Of a stretch of DNA of 64,000 nt, positions 1-10,817 are shown piece after piece. Origin of the DNA: Candidatus Amoebophilus asiaticus 5a2 (GTDB taxonomy: Bacteria; Bacteroidota; Bacteroidia; Cytophagales; Amoebophilaceae); assembly GCF_000020565.1 (NCBI RefSeq), contig NC_010830.1, positions 1,778,001 through 1,842,000 on the forward strand. Direction: 5' to 3'. Below the pieces are notes generated by a model. That model saw only the letters and a list, made by a program, of their open reading frames with translations, was not told where the DNA came from and made no database searches. Both the position numbers and the translations under genes were made by a program. Numbering within the stretch: position 1 is the stretch's first letter; the number at the start of each line of letters is the position of its first letter.

Positions 1-1690
<1,690 letters not shown>

Positions 1691-1730
1691 CTATTGGTTA
1701 ATGGTTATGTAAGGATATAGTGTCCTTAAC

Positions 1731-4700
1731 TTATTTAAGTGTAATCTCCAACCCTAGTCCTCTCAATTCATGAATTAGTACGTTAAAGGATTCTGGTATT
1801 CCTGGTTTAGGGAAACTGGTACCTTTTACGATAGCTTCATAAGCTTTTGAACGTCCTACTACATCATCCGATTTTATAGTTAACATTTCTTGTAAGATGT
1901 GTGCTGCACCAAAAGCTTCTAGTGCCCACACTTCCATCTCTCCAAAACGTTGTCCTCCAAATTGCGATCTACCGCCTAGTGGCTGTTGGGTAATTAAAGA
2001 GTACGGTCCAATAGAACGCGCATGCATTTTATCATCCACTAAGTGGTCTAGTTTTAACATGTATATAACACCCACCGTAATTTGCTGATCAAATTTCTCT
2101 CCAGTAAGGCCATCATATAAATCAGCTTTTCCAAATGCTGGCAGATTAGCTTCTGCTAATTCTTTGCTTACATCTTCTATAGTAGCACCGTCAAAAATAG
2201 GAGTAGCATATTTCCTACCTAGCTTTTCACCAGCCCACCCTAAAAGGGTTTCATAAATCTGCCCCAAGTTCATACGAGAAGGTAATCCAAGCGGGCTCAA
2301 TACGATATCTACAGGTGTTCCATCTTCTAGGAAAGGCATATCTTCCTCTCTTACTACTTTAGCAACAATCCCCTTGTTACCATGTCTACCAGCCATCTTA
2401 TCACCAGCTTGTAGTTTACGTTTATTGGCAACGTATACTTTTGCTAATTTAAGAATACCTGTAGGTAACTCGTCCCCTATTTCTAAAGCAAATTTCTCTC
2501 TTCTAAAATCTCCTATTAGCATATTCCTTTTGGTATTATAATTAGCTACCAAAGTTTTAACTAGTTCATTTTTCCTTTTATTGTCTGTCCAGTTATCAAG
2601 AATAACTTCACCTATTAAGTTGGTTTCTTCAGGGATATTATAATAGCTTTCGTCCCTGTATAAGTTTTTGCCTGGGAACAAGTTCTTTTCAATTAGCTCA
2701 GCAGTAAGCGGCTTACCTTTTGCTATTAACTCATCACCAAATTGATGATAAACACCTTGCGACTTTTCGCTTTCTAATAGCTTGCCTAGTTTACCTATCA
2801 TAATTGCACGCAGGTTTGTTAATTGTTTTGCATGCGATTTTTTCAGTAGTTCTAGTTCCTTTTTTGATTTAGCACGAGAATTCTTATCGCTTTTAGGCTT
2901 TGAGAATAATCGTGTCTTAATAACTACACCTTGCATAGAAGGCGGAACTTTCAGAGAAGCATCTTTTACATCTCCTGCTTTATCACCAAAGATAGCGCGT
3001 AAAAGCTTTTCTTCAGGACTAGGATCAGCTTCTCCTTTAGGCGTTATTTTTCCAATTAATACATCTCCTTCTTTAATAGAAGTACCAACCGCGACAATTC
3101 CATTTTTGTCTAAATTAGTTAATGCTTCTTCGCTTAAATTAGGAATTTCAGCTGTTAATTCTTCTTCACCAAGCTTAGTGTCTCTTGCTTCCATAGTGAA
3201 CTCTTCTATATGAATAGAAGTAAACACGTCGTCTCTAACTATTCTTTCTGAAATAACAATAGCATCCTCGTAGTTATAACCCTGCCAAGACATAAAAGCC
3301 ACCTTTAAATTACGGCCTAAAGCTAGCTCACCATTCTCTGTTGCATATCCTTCGCATAAGATTTGTCCTTGCTTTACACGATCACCTTTAGCTACGATAG
3401 GCCTTAGGTTAATACAAGTACCTTGGTTGGTACCTTTCATTTTAAGCAAAGGATAAGTTATAGAAGCTCTTTCAAAGGATACTAGTTTTTCGTCTTCATT
3501 AAGATCATAATTAACTATAATTTTATTCGCATCTACATACTCTATTACACCATCCTTTTCAGCACGCACCAATCCTCTGAAATCATGGGCTATGTGCTGT
3601 TCTATACCTGTACCAATAATAGGTGCCTCGGGCTTAATGAGTGGCACGGATTGACGCTGCATGTTTGAACCCATGAGCGCACGGCTCGCATCATTATGCT
3701 CTAAGAATGGAATAAGTGAAGCAGATATGGACACAATTTGGTTAGGTGCTATATCCATATAAGTAATGTCCTCTGGCCCTACGATTGGGAAATCTCCTGC
3801 ATATCTTGTTTTTACCTTTTCTTCTATAAAATGTCCTTTTTCATTGATTTGAGAATTAGCCTGTGCAATTTTTACTTTATCTTCTTGCTCAGCAGTAAGG
3901 TATTGAGTATTTCCTTCTACATCTACTACACCATTCTGTACCTTTCTATAGGGAGTTACAATAAATCCCATTTCATTAATTCTCGCATGTACAGATAAAG
4001 AAGATATCAAACCAATATTAGGCCCTTCAGGTGTTTCAACAGGACACAGACGCCCGTAGTGTGTGTAATGGATATCCCTGATTTCAAAGCCTGCTCGGTC
4101 TCTAGAAAGTCCACCAGGCCCTAGCGCAGATATCCTACGTTTATGGGTAACCTCTGATAAAGGGTTAACTTGGTCCATAAACTGAGATAATGGATTAGTA
4201 CCAAAGAAAGTATTGATAACCGATGAAAGTGTCCTGGCATTTACTAGGTCACTAGGCTTGAACTCTTCATTATCTCTTACATTCATCCTTTCTCGGATGG
4301 TACGTGCCATTCTAGATAGCCCTAATTCAAATTGAGTATAAAGCTGTTCGCCTACAGTACGTAATCTCCTATTACTTAAATGGTCTATGTCGTCTACTGT
4401 AGCTTTAGAATTAATAAGTCCAAGTAAGTATTTAACAATATGTAGGATATCTTCTTTTGTAAGAACACTAACATCCATGGCTATATTAATGCCTAGCTTA
4501 GTATTGATTTTATAACGTCCAACTTCACCTAAGCTGTATCTTTTAGTACTAAAAAACAAGCTTTGTATAGCCTCACGTGCTGTTTGTTCATCAGGTGGTT
4601 CAGAGCTACGAAGCTGGCGATATATTTGCTCTACAGCTTCTTTCTCGGAGTTGGCATTATCTTTATGTAAAGTATTATATATAATTTCGTAGTCAGCAAT

Positions 4701-5591
4701 ATTAATATCTTCTCTATACAATACAACAGAAGAACTGCCAGACTGCAATATAAGCTCTACAGCAGTTTCATCAAGAATGGAGTTTCTTTCTAAGACCACT
4801 TCATTACGATCTAGTGTAATAACTTCACCGGTGTCCTCATCTATAAAGTCTTCGGACCAAGACCTAAGTACTCTTGCAGCCAACTTTCTACCAATATGTT
4901 GGTTTAAAGTAGATTTAGTAACCTTTATTTCTTCAGATAATTCAAAAAGGTCTAAAATTTCTTTATCAGTACCATAGCCAATAGCCCTTAAAAGGGTAGT
5001 TATTGGGAATTTCTTCTTACGGTCTATATAGGCATACATGATGTTATTAACATCCGTAGCAAATTCTATCCAAGCACCTTTGAAAGGTATAATACGAGCA
5101 GAGTATAGCTTAGCACCGCTAATGTGTTTACTTTGAGCAAAAAATACGCCAGGAGATTTATGTATTTGAGAGACAACCACACGTTCTGCTCCATTGATTA
5201 TAAAGGAGCCTTGTGAGGTCATATAAGGAATATTGCCTAAAAAAACTTCTTGCTCTATAGTTTCAAACTCATCATCATCATTATCATTACGTAGTAGCCT
5301 TAATTTTGCTTTAAGAGGTACAGAATAAGTTACTCCCCTTTCCACACATTCTCTGGGTTCATACTTAGGAGCATCAAGGTTATAGTCAATGAATTCTAGT
5401 ACAAAATTTCCTCTGGAATCTTCTATGGGAAAGTGTTCTCTAAATACTTTGTGTAGCCCTTCATCAATTCTTTTTTCAGGTGGCGTACCTAGTTGGAAAA
5501 AATCATTAAATGACTTAAGTTGTATTTCAAGGAAGTCCGGATATTCAGAAACACTTTGAGTGGCAGCAAAACTGATTCTTGAACTTTTCAT
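1731..5591 (-). CDS. rpoB: DNA-directed RNA polymerase subunit beta
   Basis: Full-length beta subunit of RNA polymerase, about 1286 residues from the ATG at 5591. The frame is also open to a TTG at 5609, which would add six residues; I prefer the ATG. The rifampicin-pocket region [17 protein letters not shown] then [13 protein letters not shown] is present, with the residues equivalent to E. coli D516, H526 and S531 unchanged. The C-terminal clamp motifs [12 protein letters not shown] and [19 protein letters not shown] are intact. It lies between rplL and rpoC on one strand. The 200-base gap towards rplL contains a long hairpin (5644-5693) that could allow the polymerase genes to be expressed at a different level from the ribosomal stalk genes. 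Confidence 0.97.
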   Translation of the reverse strand: MKSSRISFAATQSVSEYPDFLEIQLKSFNDFFQLGTPPEKRIDEGLHKVFREHFPIEDSRGNFVLEFIDYNLDAPKYEPRECVERGVTYSVPLKAKLRLLRNDNDDDEFETIEQEVFLGNIPYMTSQGSFIINGAERVVVSQIHKSPGVFFAQSKHISGAKLYSARIIPFKGAWIEFATDVNNIMYAYIDRKKKFPITTLLRAIGYGTDKEILDLFELSEEIKVTKSTLNQHIGRKLAARVLRSWSEDFIDEDTGEVITLDRNEVVLERNSILDETAVELILQSGSSSVVLYREDINIADYEIIYNTLHKDNANSEKEAVEQIYRQLRSSEPPDEQTAREAIQSLFFSTKRYSLGEVGRYKINTKLGINIAMDVSVLTKEDILHIVKYLLGLINSKATVDDIDHLSNRRLRTVGEQLYTQFELGLSRMARTIRERMNVRDNEEFKPSDLVNARTLSSVINTFFGTNPLSQFMDQVNPLSEVTHKRRISALGPGGLSRDRAGFEIRDIHYTHYGRLCPVETPEGPNIGLISSLSVHARINEMGFIVTPYRKVQNGVVDVEGNTQYLTAEQEDKVKIAQANSQINEKGHFIEEKVKTRYAGDFPIVGPEDITYMDIAPNQIVSISASLIPFLEHNDASRALMGSNMQRQSVPLIKPEAPIIGTGIEQHIAHDFRGLVRAEKDGVIEYVDANKIIVNYDLNEDEKLVSFERASITYPLLKMKGTNQGTCINLRPIVAKGDRVKQGQILCEGYATENGELALGRNLKVAFMSWQGYNYEDAIVISERIVRDDVFTSIHIEEFTMEARDTKLGEEELTAEIPNLSEEALTNLDKNGIVAVGTSIKEGDVLIGKITPKGEADPSPEEKLLRAIFGDKAGDVKDASLKVPPSMQGVVIKTRLFSKPKSDKNSRAKSKKELELLKKSHAKQLTNLRAIMIGKLGKLLESEKSQGVYHQFGDELIAKGKPLTAELIEKNLFPGKNLYRDESYYNIPEETNLIGEVILDNWTDNKRKNELVKTLVANYNTKRNMLIGDFRREKFALEIGDELPTGILKLAKVYVANKRKLQAGDKMAGRHGNKGIVAKVVREEDMPFLEDGTPVDIVLSPLGLPSRMNLGQIYETLLGWAGEKLGRKYATPIFDGATIEDVSKELAEANLPAFGKADLYDGLTGEKFDQQITVGVIYMLKLDHLVDDKMHARSIGPYSLITQQPLGGRSQFGGQRFGEMEVWALEAFGAAHILQEMLTIKSDDVVGRSKAYEAIVKGTSFPKPGIPESFNVLIHELRGLGLEITLK

Positions 5592-5643
5592 TTTATTCTT
5601 TTCTATCAAGGCTATAGAGATTAAAATTGTGTATAACAGAATT

Positions 5644-5693
5644 GCTGTACTCCTTAGATGCGTATAGTTATTTACGCATCGTAGGGGTACAGC
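5644..5693 (-). promoter_or_regulatory. Long hairpin between rplL and rpoB (attenuator or RNase III-type processing site candidate)
   Basis: An inverted repeat with two paired blocks: GCTGTAC at 5644-5650 with GTACAGC at 5687-5693, and GATGCGTA at 5657-5664 with TACGCATC at 5673-5680. An imperfect internal segment lies between the blocks and the loop is 8 bases. In the minus-strand transcript it falls about 110 bases after the rplL stop and about 50 before rpoB. No U-run follows, so a simple terminator is unlikely. E. coli carries an attenuator and an RNase III site in the same gap; the role here is inferred from position. Confidence 0.6.
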
Positions 5694-5799
5694 GTGTTAA
5701 TATATTGCTAGGTAATTTAAACCTAAAATCAATACTTTTGATAACTGCTATAAGAATCAATATAATTGTCTTCAATAGGCAGTAACTTAGGTTAAATAC

Positions 5800-6183
5800 T
5801 TATTTTAGCTCAACTTCAGCACCTGCTTCTTCTAATTTGCTTTTTAAAGACTCGGCCTCAGCTTTAGGGGCACCTTCTTTGATAGGCTTAGGGGCAGCAT
5901 CAACAAGATCTTTAGCTTCCTTAAGACCTAACCCAGTTAAATCCTTAACTAGTTTTACAACAGACAATTTAGAAGCACCTGCTGATTTTAATATTACATC
6001 AAAGTGTGTTTTTTCCTCAGCAGCTTTACTATCACCACCTTGTGCACCACCGCCTGCAACTACTACAGGAGCTGCTGCCGCAGGCTCAATTCCATGTTCT
6101 TCTTTTAATATAGCTGCTAATTCATTAACTTCTTTTACAGTTAAGTTAACAAGCTGTTCTGCAAATTTTTTTAGATCTGACAT
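5800..6183 (-). CDS. rplL: 50S ribosomal protein L7/L12
   Basis: Acidic ribosomal stalk protein that recruits translational GTPases. It has the N-terminal dimerisation helices ([19 protein letters not shown]), an Ala/Gly-rich hinge ([17 protein letters not shown]) and the C-terminal factor-binding domain ([20 protein letters not shown], then [20 protein letters not shown]). The ATG at 6183 gives 127 residues. An in-frame TTG three codons upstream is not used here because the bases AGGAAA directly before the ATG look like a ribosome binding site. It follows rplJ after about 50 bases, the usual L10-L12 pair, and precedes the hairpin ahead of rpoB. Confidence 0.97.
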   Translation of the reverse strand: MSDLKKFAEQLVNLTVKEVNELAAILKEEHGIEPAAAAPVVVAGGGAQGGDSKAAEEKTHFDVILKSAGASKLSVVKLVKDLTGLGLKEAKDLVDAAPKPIKEGAPKAEAESLKSKLEEAGAEVELK

Positions 6184-6231
6184 TTTCCTCAAAGTTTAGT
6201 TAAATAAATAATAAAAAATATAGCTTAGCTC

Positions 6232-6777
6232 TTATTCACTTCTATCTCCTAATGTTTTTATAATTCCTGACAGCTGATTCTTGCCACTTTGTAATGCTGA
6301 CAATACATTTGCCATTGGAGATTGGAGTAGCGTAATAATTTCTCCAATAAGTACTTGTTTGGATTTTAACTGACTTAGAGCTTCTAAGTTTTCATCTCCA
6401 ACAAATAATTCACCGTCTATATAGGCACCTTTAAGAATAGGCCTATCTAGATTTTTTTGTTTTCTAAACTCTTTAACAAGTTTAGCAGGTACGCTGGCAG
6501 TTTCATTAAAGAATAAGATACCTGAAAATCCTTTTAATACTTCGTCACGCAATGATGTATAAACATCACTAGCCATATGAGGAACTTCATCCAAAGCTTT
6601 TAGTATTAATGTATTCTTAGCAACCTTATATGTTACGCCTGCTTGGTGACAATCTCTTCTAAATTGATTGGTCGCTTGTACAGAAAGTTTAGTAGAATCT
6701 ACTATATAAAAGCAATCATGGCTCTTAAAACTTTCTGTCAATTGTTGTATAATTGCGGTTTTTTCTTTGCGGTTCAT
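6232..6777 (-). CDS. rplJ: 50S ribosomal protein L10
   Basis: Stalk base protein that anchors the L7/L12 dimers to the large subunit. The 181 residues start MNRKEKTAIIQQLTESF and contain the conserved YKVAKNTLILKAL and KGFSGILFF segments; the C-terminal helix that binds L12 follows. Its ATG at 6777 lies five bases after the rplA stop, so the genes are tightly coupled. In E. coli, L10-L12 represses its own mRNA; I did not identify a matching leader structure here. Confidence 0.96.
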   Translation of the reverse strand: MNRKEKTAIIQQLTESFKSHDCFYIVDSTKLSVQATNQFRRDCHQAGVTYKVAKNTLILKALDEVPHMASDVYTSLRDEVLKGFSGILFFNETASVPAKLVKEFRKQKNLDRPILKGAYIDGELFVGDENLEALSQLKSKQVLIGEIITLLQSPMANVLSALQSGKNQLSGIIKTLGDRSE

Positions 6778-6782
6778 TTTGT

Positions 6783-7481
6783 TTAGAATCCAAAATTAGT
6801 ACTTGTATCTACATCAACTCCTTTACTCATTGTGCTAGCTAAGCTAATACTTTTCAAATAACTACCCTTAGCAGATGCTGGCTTGGCTTTAAGAAGCGTA
6901 GCTAATAACTCTTTTGCATTGTCTCTAAGGGCTTCTTTGCTAAATGAAACTCTACCAACACTAGCATGAACAATACCGTATTTATCAACTTTATACTCGA
7001 TCTTGCCAGATTTGACAGCTTGCACAGCTTTAGCAATCTCTACAGTTACGGTACCTGTTTTAGGATTAGGCATCAGCCCTCTAGGCCCTAAAATTTTTCC
7101 AAGTCTTCCTACTTTTGCCATTATCTCTGGCATAGTAATGATAACATCTATATCTACCCATCCTTCTTCTATCTTTTTAATGTAATCATCTAACCCTACA
7201 TGGTCAGCACCTGCCTCTCTTGCCTCCTTTTCTTTTTCAGGCGTACATAATACCAGTATCCTCTTATTTTTACCTGTACCATGCGGCAACACGACAGTGC
7301 CCCTAACCATTTGATCTGCTTTTCTAGGATCTACTCCCAAATGAACAGCAATATCTATAGAAGCATCAAATTTTGTATAAGTAATCTTTTGTACAAGCTC
7401 TATAGCTTCCTCTAGTTTATAGCTTTTTTGGAAGTCACACTGTTCAGCGACTGCTTTTTGCTTTCTTGTTAGTTTAGCCAT
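6783..7481 (-). CDS. rplA: 50S ribosomal protein L1
   Basis: L1 stalk protein of the large subunit, 232 residues, the usual length. The signature region around [19 protein letters not shown] and the glycine-rich [19 protein letters not shown] are present. It follows rplK after 27 bases and sits five bases before rplJ. In many bacteria L1 binds its own operon mRNA to limit synthesis; no such site was identified here. Confidence 0.97.
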   Translation of the reverse strand: MAKLTRKQKAVAEQCDFQKSYKLEEAIELVQKITYTKFDASIDIAVHLGVDPRKADQMVRGTVVLPHGTGKNKRILVLCTPEKEKEAREAGADHVGLDDYIKKIEEGWVDIDVIITMPEIMAKVGRLGKILGPRGLMPNPKTGTVTVEIAKAVQAVKSGKIEYKVDKYGIVHASVGRVSFSKEALRDNAKELLATLLKAKPASAKGSYLKSISLASTMSKGVDVDTSTNFGF

Positions 7482-7508
7482 TAGACTAGTTTTTATTAGT
7501 TATAATGT

Positions 7509-7934
7509 TTATTCTTTTATGGTTACTCCCATACTTCTTGCTGTACCTGCTATCATTTTTGTGGCAGACTCTAAGTTAATGGTATTTAGATCTTCCATTT
7601 TAGATGCAGCAATCTCTTTTATAGCAGACCATGTTATAACTCCTACTTTATTTCTATTAGATTCTGAAGACCCTTTAGAAATACCAGCCTTTTGCATAAT
7701 AGAAGCAGCAGCAGGAGGAGTCTTAATAACAAAATCAAAAGTTTTATCTTGATAAATGGTTATTAAAACAGGAAGTATTTGGCCTTGCTTATCTTGTGTT
7801 CTAGCATTAAACTGCTTACAGAACTCCATGATATTTAATCCTTTACTACCTAGCGCAGGTCCTACTGGAGGTGCTGGTTTTGCTTCACCTCCTTTTACTT
7901 GAAGTTTTAAGTAGCCTACAATTTCTTTAGCCAT
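7509..7934 (-). CDS. rplK: 50S ribosomal protein L11
   Basis: L11, 141 residues, binds the GTPase-associated region of 23S rRNA. The N-terminal domain shows [20 protein letters not shown], with the proline pair that contacts translation factors. The C-terminal RNA-binding domain ends [16 protein letters not shown]. It starts with ATG at 7934, between nusG and rplA on the same strand, with short gaps on both sides. Confidence 0.97.
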   Translation of the reverse strand: MAKEIVGYLKLQVKGGEAKPAPPVGPALGSKGLNIMEFCKQFNARTQDKQGQILPVLITIYQDKTFDFVIKTPPAAASIMQKAGISKGSSESNRNKVGVITWSAIKEIAASKMEDLNTINLESATKMIAGTARSMGVTIKE

Positions 7935-7968
7935 ATTTTTTTATCTTTTGAGGAATAGTGTAAGGTAT

Positions 7969-8529
7969 TTATAATATTTTTTCTACTTGTGTGTAAGTAA
8001 GCTCTATAGGCGTATTTCTTTCAAAAATCTTAACTATAACATTTAGTTTTTTACGCTCTTCAAAGACTTCCTGTATATTGCCTGTAAAGCCACTAAATGG
8101 TCCATCAACTATTTTTACAGTTTCTCCAACTATAAATGGTTTTTCTAAGCCATTATCATCCTCTGCTATTTCATCTACTCGTCCTAGTATTTTATTAATT
8201 TCTTTTTCTCTTAGTGGAATTGGCTGACTAGAGCTACTCCACCCCCTTACCCCTAAAAATCCTAAAGCATTAGGTATATCTTTAATTGTATGCAACACAC
8301 GCCCATCGGAAAGGTCTGCATGTAAAATCAGATAACCCGGAAAAAAATTACGTTCTCTTGTCTGTCTTTTTCCAGCTCGCATTTCGTAAATTTTTTCAGA
8401 GGGTATCAGTATCTGTGCAACATAATCTTGTAGCTTCCTCCGCTCTAACTCAGAATCAAGATGGTATTTTACGAACTTTTCTTGTCCACTAACTACCTTA
8501 AGCACATACCATTTTGGATCAGTCTTCAT
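7969..8529 (-). CDS. nusG: Transcription termination/antitermination protein NusG
   Basis: Elongation factor that binds the polymerase clamp and links transcription to Rho or to the ribosome. The 186 residues start MKTDPKWYVLKVVSGQEKFV, the NGN domain. The C-terminal KOW domain is seen in FIVGETVKIVDGPFSGFTGN. NusG stands in its normal place between secE and rplK, and its ATG at 8529 follows the secE stop after 34 bases. Confidence 0.96.
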   Translation of the reverse strand: MKTDPKWYVLKVVSGQEKFVKYHLDSELERRKLQDYVAQILIPSEKIYEMRAGKRQTRERNFFPGYLILHADLSDGRVLHTIKDIPNALGFLGVRGWSSSSQPIPLREKEINKILGRVDEIAEDDNGLEKPFIVGETVKIVDGPFSGFTGNIQEVFEERKKLNVIVKIFERNTPIELTYTQVEKIL

Positions 8530-8563
8530 AGAAATTTACTAATTTGCGCTCCTTTATCTTTAA

Positions 8564-8758
8564 TTAAAATATGTTATAGAACCAACTCATAGCATTCCGA
8601 AAAGCTAGGTCTACGAGCCCAATAACAATCGCAAAAATAACAGAAGCTAACAGTACTAACAGAGCGCTATCCTGCAATGATTTGTAGGTAGGCCATGTAA
8701 CTTTATATCTCACTTCTCGAAATGAATCAACGATAAAAGTTTTTATTTTTTTCATCAT
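8564..8758 (-). CDS. secE: Preprotein translocase subunit SecE
   Basis: Small single-span subunit of the SecYEG channel. From the ATG at 8758 it has 64 residues. It shows the amphipathic KTFIVDSFREVRYKVTWPTY (the conserved V-x-WP motif) followed by one hydrophobic segment, ALLVLLASVIFAIVIGLVDL. An upstream in-frame GTG at 8767 is rejected because it lies inside the tRNA-Trp gene; a second ATG at 8755 is equally possible. Its position between tRNA-Trp and nusG matches many bacteria. Confidence 0.94.
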   Translation of the reverse strand: MMKKIKTFIVDSFREVRYKVTWPTYKSLQDSALLVLLASVIFAIVIGLVDLAFRNAMSWFYNIF

Positions 8759-8764
8759 ATTTTG

Positions 8765-8837
8765 CACGGGTGGAGAGACTCGAACTCCCAGCCAATGGTT
8801 TTGGAGACCACTACTCTACCAATTGAGCTACACCCGT
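8765..8837 (-). tRNA. tRNA-Trp (CCA)
   Basis: The 73-base minus-strand sequence folds into a full cloverleaf. The acceptor stem ACGGGTG pairs with CACCCGT, the D arm contains AGCTCAATTGGTAGAG, and the anticodon loop CTCCAAA gives CCA. The T arm contains GTTCGAGTC. The 3' CCA is not encoded in full. It lies between tuf and secE. Confidence 0.95.
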
Positions 8838-8890
8838 ATGGTTATCTCTCAAATCGGCTGCTAAGCTATGTAAATAGTCTTATATAACCA

Positions 8891-8920
8891 AAAAATGCTT
8901 ATTGCTTTTATAGCATTTAT
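8891..8920 (-). terminator. Possible weak terminator after tuf
   Basis: On the minus strand AAATGCT and AGCATTT form a 7-bp stem with a loop of about 12 bases, followed by a short T-run. It lies between the tuf stop and tRNA-Trp. The stem is AT-rich and short, so it may only reduce read-through. Confidence 0.35.
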
Positions 8921-8973
8921 TCTCTTAAATCAATAACCTTTTTTAATATTTAACTAATAGCTAATTTGCTCTC

Positions 8974-10161
8974 TTAATCTAATATTTCAATAATTTGCCC
9001 TGCTCCTACAGTTCTACCTCCTTCTCGTATAGCAAATCTTAAGCCTTTTTCCATAGCTATCTCGTTAATAAGCTCTACTTCTAAAGCTATGTTATCACCA
9101 GGCATTACCATTTCCACACCTGCTGGAAGCTTAACTTCTCCAGTAACGTCAGTGGTTCTAAAATAGAACTGAGGTCTATATTTATTAAAGAATGGAGTAT
9201 GTCTTCCACCTTCTTCTTTCGATAGTACGTATACTTCAGCTTTGAATTTGCGATGTGGAGTTACAGATTTAGGCTTACAAATAACCATTCCTCTGTGAAT
9301 TTTTTCCTTATCAATACCTCTCAATAAAAGACCTACATTATCTCCTGCTTCTCCCCTGTCCAGAAGTTTTCTAAACATTTCTACGCCTGTTACAGTAGAG
9401 TTTAGGTTCTGTGCACCCATACCAATAATTTGAACTGGGTCACCAACATTAATAACACCTCTTTCTATCCTACCAGTTGCTACAGTACCACGTCCAGTAA
9501 TAGACATTGTATCTTCTACAGGCATTAAGAAGTCACGATCAATAAGTCTTTGAGGCAATGGAATATATTCATCTACGTTATCCATAAGTTCTTCCACTTT
9601 TGCTTCCCACTCTGGCTCTCCATTAAGAGCACCTAGTGCTGAACCACGAATAACTGGAATATTATCACCATCAAATTTGTAAGCTTTTAAAAGGTCTCTA
9701 ACCTCTTCTTCTACTAGATCAACAAGCTCTGGATCATCCACTGCATCTACTTTGTTAAGAAAAACAACAAGATTAGGAACACCTACTTGAGAAGCAAGAA
9801 GAATATGTTCTCTTGTCTGTGGCATAGGTCCATCTGTAGCAGCTACCACAAGGATAGCACCATCCATTTGTGCAGCACCTGTAATCATGTTTTTCACATA
9901 GTCTGCGTGACCTGGGCAATCTACGTGCGCATAGTGTCTTTTGGATGTTTCATATTCTACGTGAGAAGTATTGATAGTAATACCTCTTTCTCTTTCTTCA
10001 GGAGCATTGTCAATAGAGCCAAAGTCTCTGACTTGAGCAAGTCCTCTTTTTGACAAAACTTTGGTAATAGCAGCAGTTAATGTTGTCTTACCGTGGTCAA
10101 CGTGTCCGATTGTACCTATATTAACGTGTGGTTTGGAGCGATCAAAAGTTTCTTTTGCCAT
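8974..10161 (-). CDS. tuf: Elongation factor Tu
   Basis: EF-Tu delivers aminoacyl-tRNA to the ribosome in a GTP-dependent way. The 395 residues carry all G motifs: GHVDHGKT (P loop), the switch region [20 protein letters not shown] and NKVD. Domain 2 ([14 protein letters not shown]) and domain 3 ([20 protein letters not shown]) are complete. Three tRNA genes precede it and tRNA-Trp with secE-nusG follows, much like the E. coli thrU-tyrU-glyT-thrT-tufB arrangement. A Bacteroidota-type promoter is visible just upstream (10195-10227). Confidence 0.98.
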   Translation of the reverse strand: MAKETFDRSKPHVNIGTIGHVDHGKTTLTAAITKVLSKRGLAQVRDFGSIDNAPEERERGITINTSHVEYETSKRHYAHVDCPGHADYVKNMITGAAQMDGAILVVAATDGPMPQTREHILLASQVGVPNLVVFLNKVDAVDDPELVDLVEEEVRDLLKAYKFDGDNIPVIRGSALGALNGEPEWEAKVEELMDNVDEYIPLPQRLIDRDFLMPVEDTMSITGRGTVATGRIERGVINVGDPVQIIGMGAQNLNSTVTGVEMFRKLLDRGEAGDNVGLLLRGIDKEKIHRGMVICKPKSVTPHRKFKAEVYVLSKEEGGRHTPFFNKYRPQFYFRTTDVTGEVKLPAGVEMVMPGDNIALEVELINEIAMEKGLRFAIREGGRTVGAGQIIEILD

Positions 10162-10194
10162 GATTGAAAAGTGCTTTGTTTAAAATTTCGGAAA

Positions 10195-10227
10195 CAAATA
10201 TAAAAAATCAATTTAATTTAACCTAAA
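10195..10227 (-). promoter_or_regulatory. Bacteroidota-type promoter candidate for tuf
   Basis: The minus strand has TATATTTG (10195-10202), an exact match to the -7 consensus TAnnTTTG. It lies 21 bases downstream of TTTA (10224-10227), a near match to the -33 TTTG. The -7 box ends 33 bases before the tuf ATG. Confidence 0.55.
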
Positions 10228-10285
10228 GCTTACATCATTTTATCAATGCTTCTGCTATCATTTTATAAGCCGATTAGTGGTTTTG

Positions 10286-10357
10286 AGCCAATGACGGGAC
10301 TTGAACCCGTGACCCCTTCCTTACCAAGGAAGTACTCTACCACTGAGCTACATCGGC
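10286..10357 (-). tRNA. tRNA-Thr (GGT)
   Basis: A cloverleaf of about 72 bases on the minus strand. The acceptor stem GCCGATG pairs with CATTGGC, with one G-T pair. The anticodon arm CTTCC-TTGGTAA-GGAAG gives GGT, and the T arm has GGGTTCAAGTCCC. No CCA is encoded. It is the tRNA nearest to tuf. Confidence 0.94.
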
Positions 10358-10367
10358 CTATTAGGAG

Positions 10368-10440
10368 AGCGGGAGACGAGTCTCGAACTCGCAACCTACA
10401 GCTTGGAAGGCTGTCGCTCTACCAGTTGAGCTACTCCCGC
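10368..10440 (-). tRNA. tRNA-Gly (TCC)
   Basis: A 73-base cloverleaf on the minus strand. The acceptor stem GCGGGAG pairs with CTCCCGC, and the anticodon arm ACAGC-CTTCCAA-GCTGT gives TCC. It lies 10 bases upstream of tRNA-Thr, so the two are likely processed from one transcript. Confidence 0.95.
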
Positions 10441-10521
10441 AATTGTTCCTGATTTCTTTTTACTGTTAACTTATATATACTTAAAAAACTATATTATAGT
10501 ATCAGATAGTTAACTATCTGG

Positions 10522-10604
10522 TGGGGAGAGAAGGATTCGAACCTTCGAAGTCTTGCGACAACGGATTTACAGTCCGCCCCATTTGGCCGCTCTGGCATCC
10601 CCCC
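10522..10604 (-). tRNA. tRNA-Tyr (GTA)
   Basis: An 83-base class II tRNA with the expected long variable arm. The acceptor stem GGGGGGA pairs with TCTCCCC, with one G-T pair. The anticodon loop CTGTAAA gives GTA. It is the first gene of the Tyr-Gly-Thr-tuf series. Confidence 0.95.
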
Positions 10605-10673
10605 TTATCCTCTTGATATCGTATAAGTTTTATTAAAAAACAACAAGCTTTTAGCGATGTGCTAGATAAGCTG

Positions 10674-10704
10674 TAAAAATATATATTTTTTTGTTATTGG
10701 CAAA
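10674..10704 (-). promoter_or_regulatory. Promoter candidate for the tRNA-tuf-secE operon
   Basis: The minus strand has TTTG (10701-10704), a 19-base spacer, then TATTTTTA (10674-10681), which matches seven of eight positions of TAnnTTTG. It lies about 70 bases upstream of tRNA-Tyr. The region is AT-rich, so a chance match is possible. Confidence 0.4.
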
Positions 10705-10817
10705 AATAATTTAGACAATTATCTCTTTTTATTTAAGAAAAGCTAAAGAGGCTTGTAATGTAGGCTTATTAGTTACATGCCTAATAAAAATATTTACGCA
10801 AGAATTAATAATAAGTT

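Noticed and set aside
2782..3213. 143-codon open frame on the plus strand
   Set aside because: It lies wholly opposite rpoB in the complementary phase and has no family resemblance; it is a shadow of the conserved gene. The same applies to many other antisense frames over rpoB, tuf, rplL and the toxin genes.
4120..4250. Rifampicin-resistance substitutions in rpoB
   Set aside because: The main resistance positions (equivalents of D516, H526, S531) are wild type. The valine at the N518-equivalent position is a natural variant as far as can be judged.
5592..5609. TTG start for rpoB adding six residues
   Set aside because: The ATG at 5591 is closer to the conserved start of the family; no evidence favours the TTG.
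8759..8767. GTG start for secE
   Set aside because: It overlaps the 3' end of tRNA-Trp; ATG at 8758 or 8755 follows directly.
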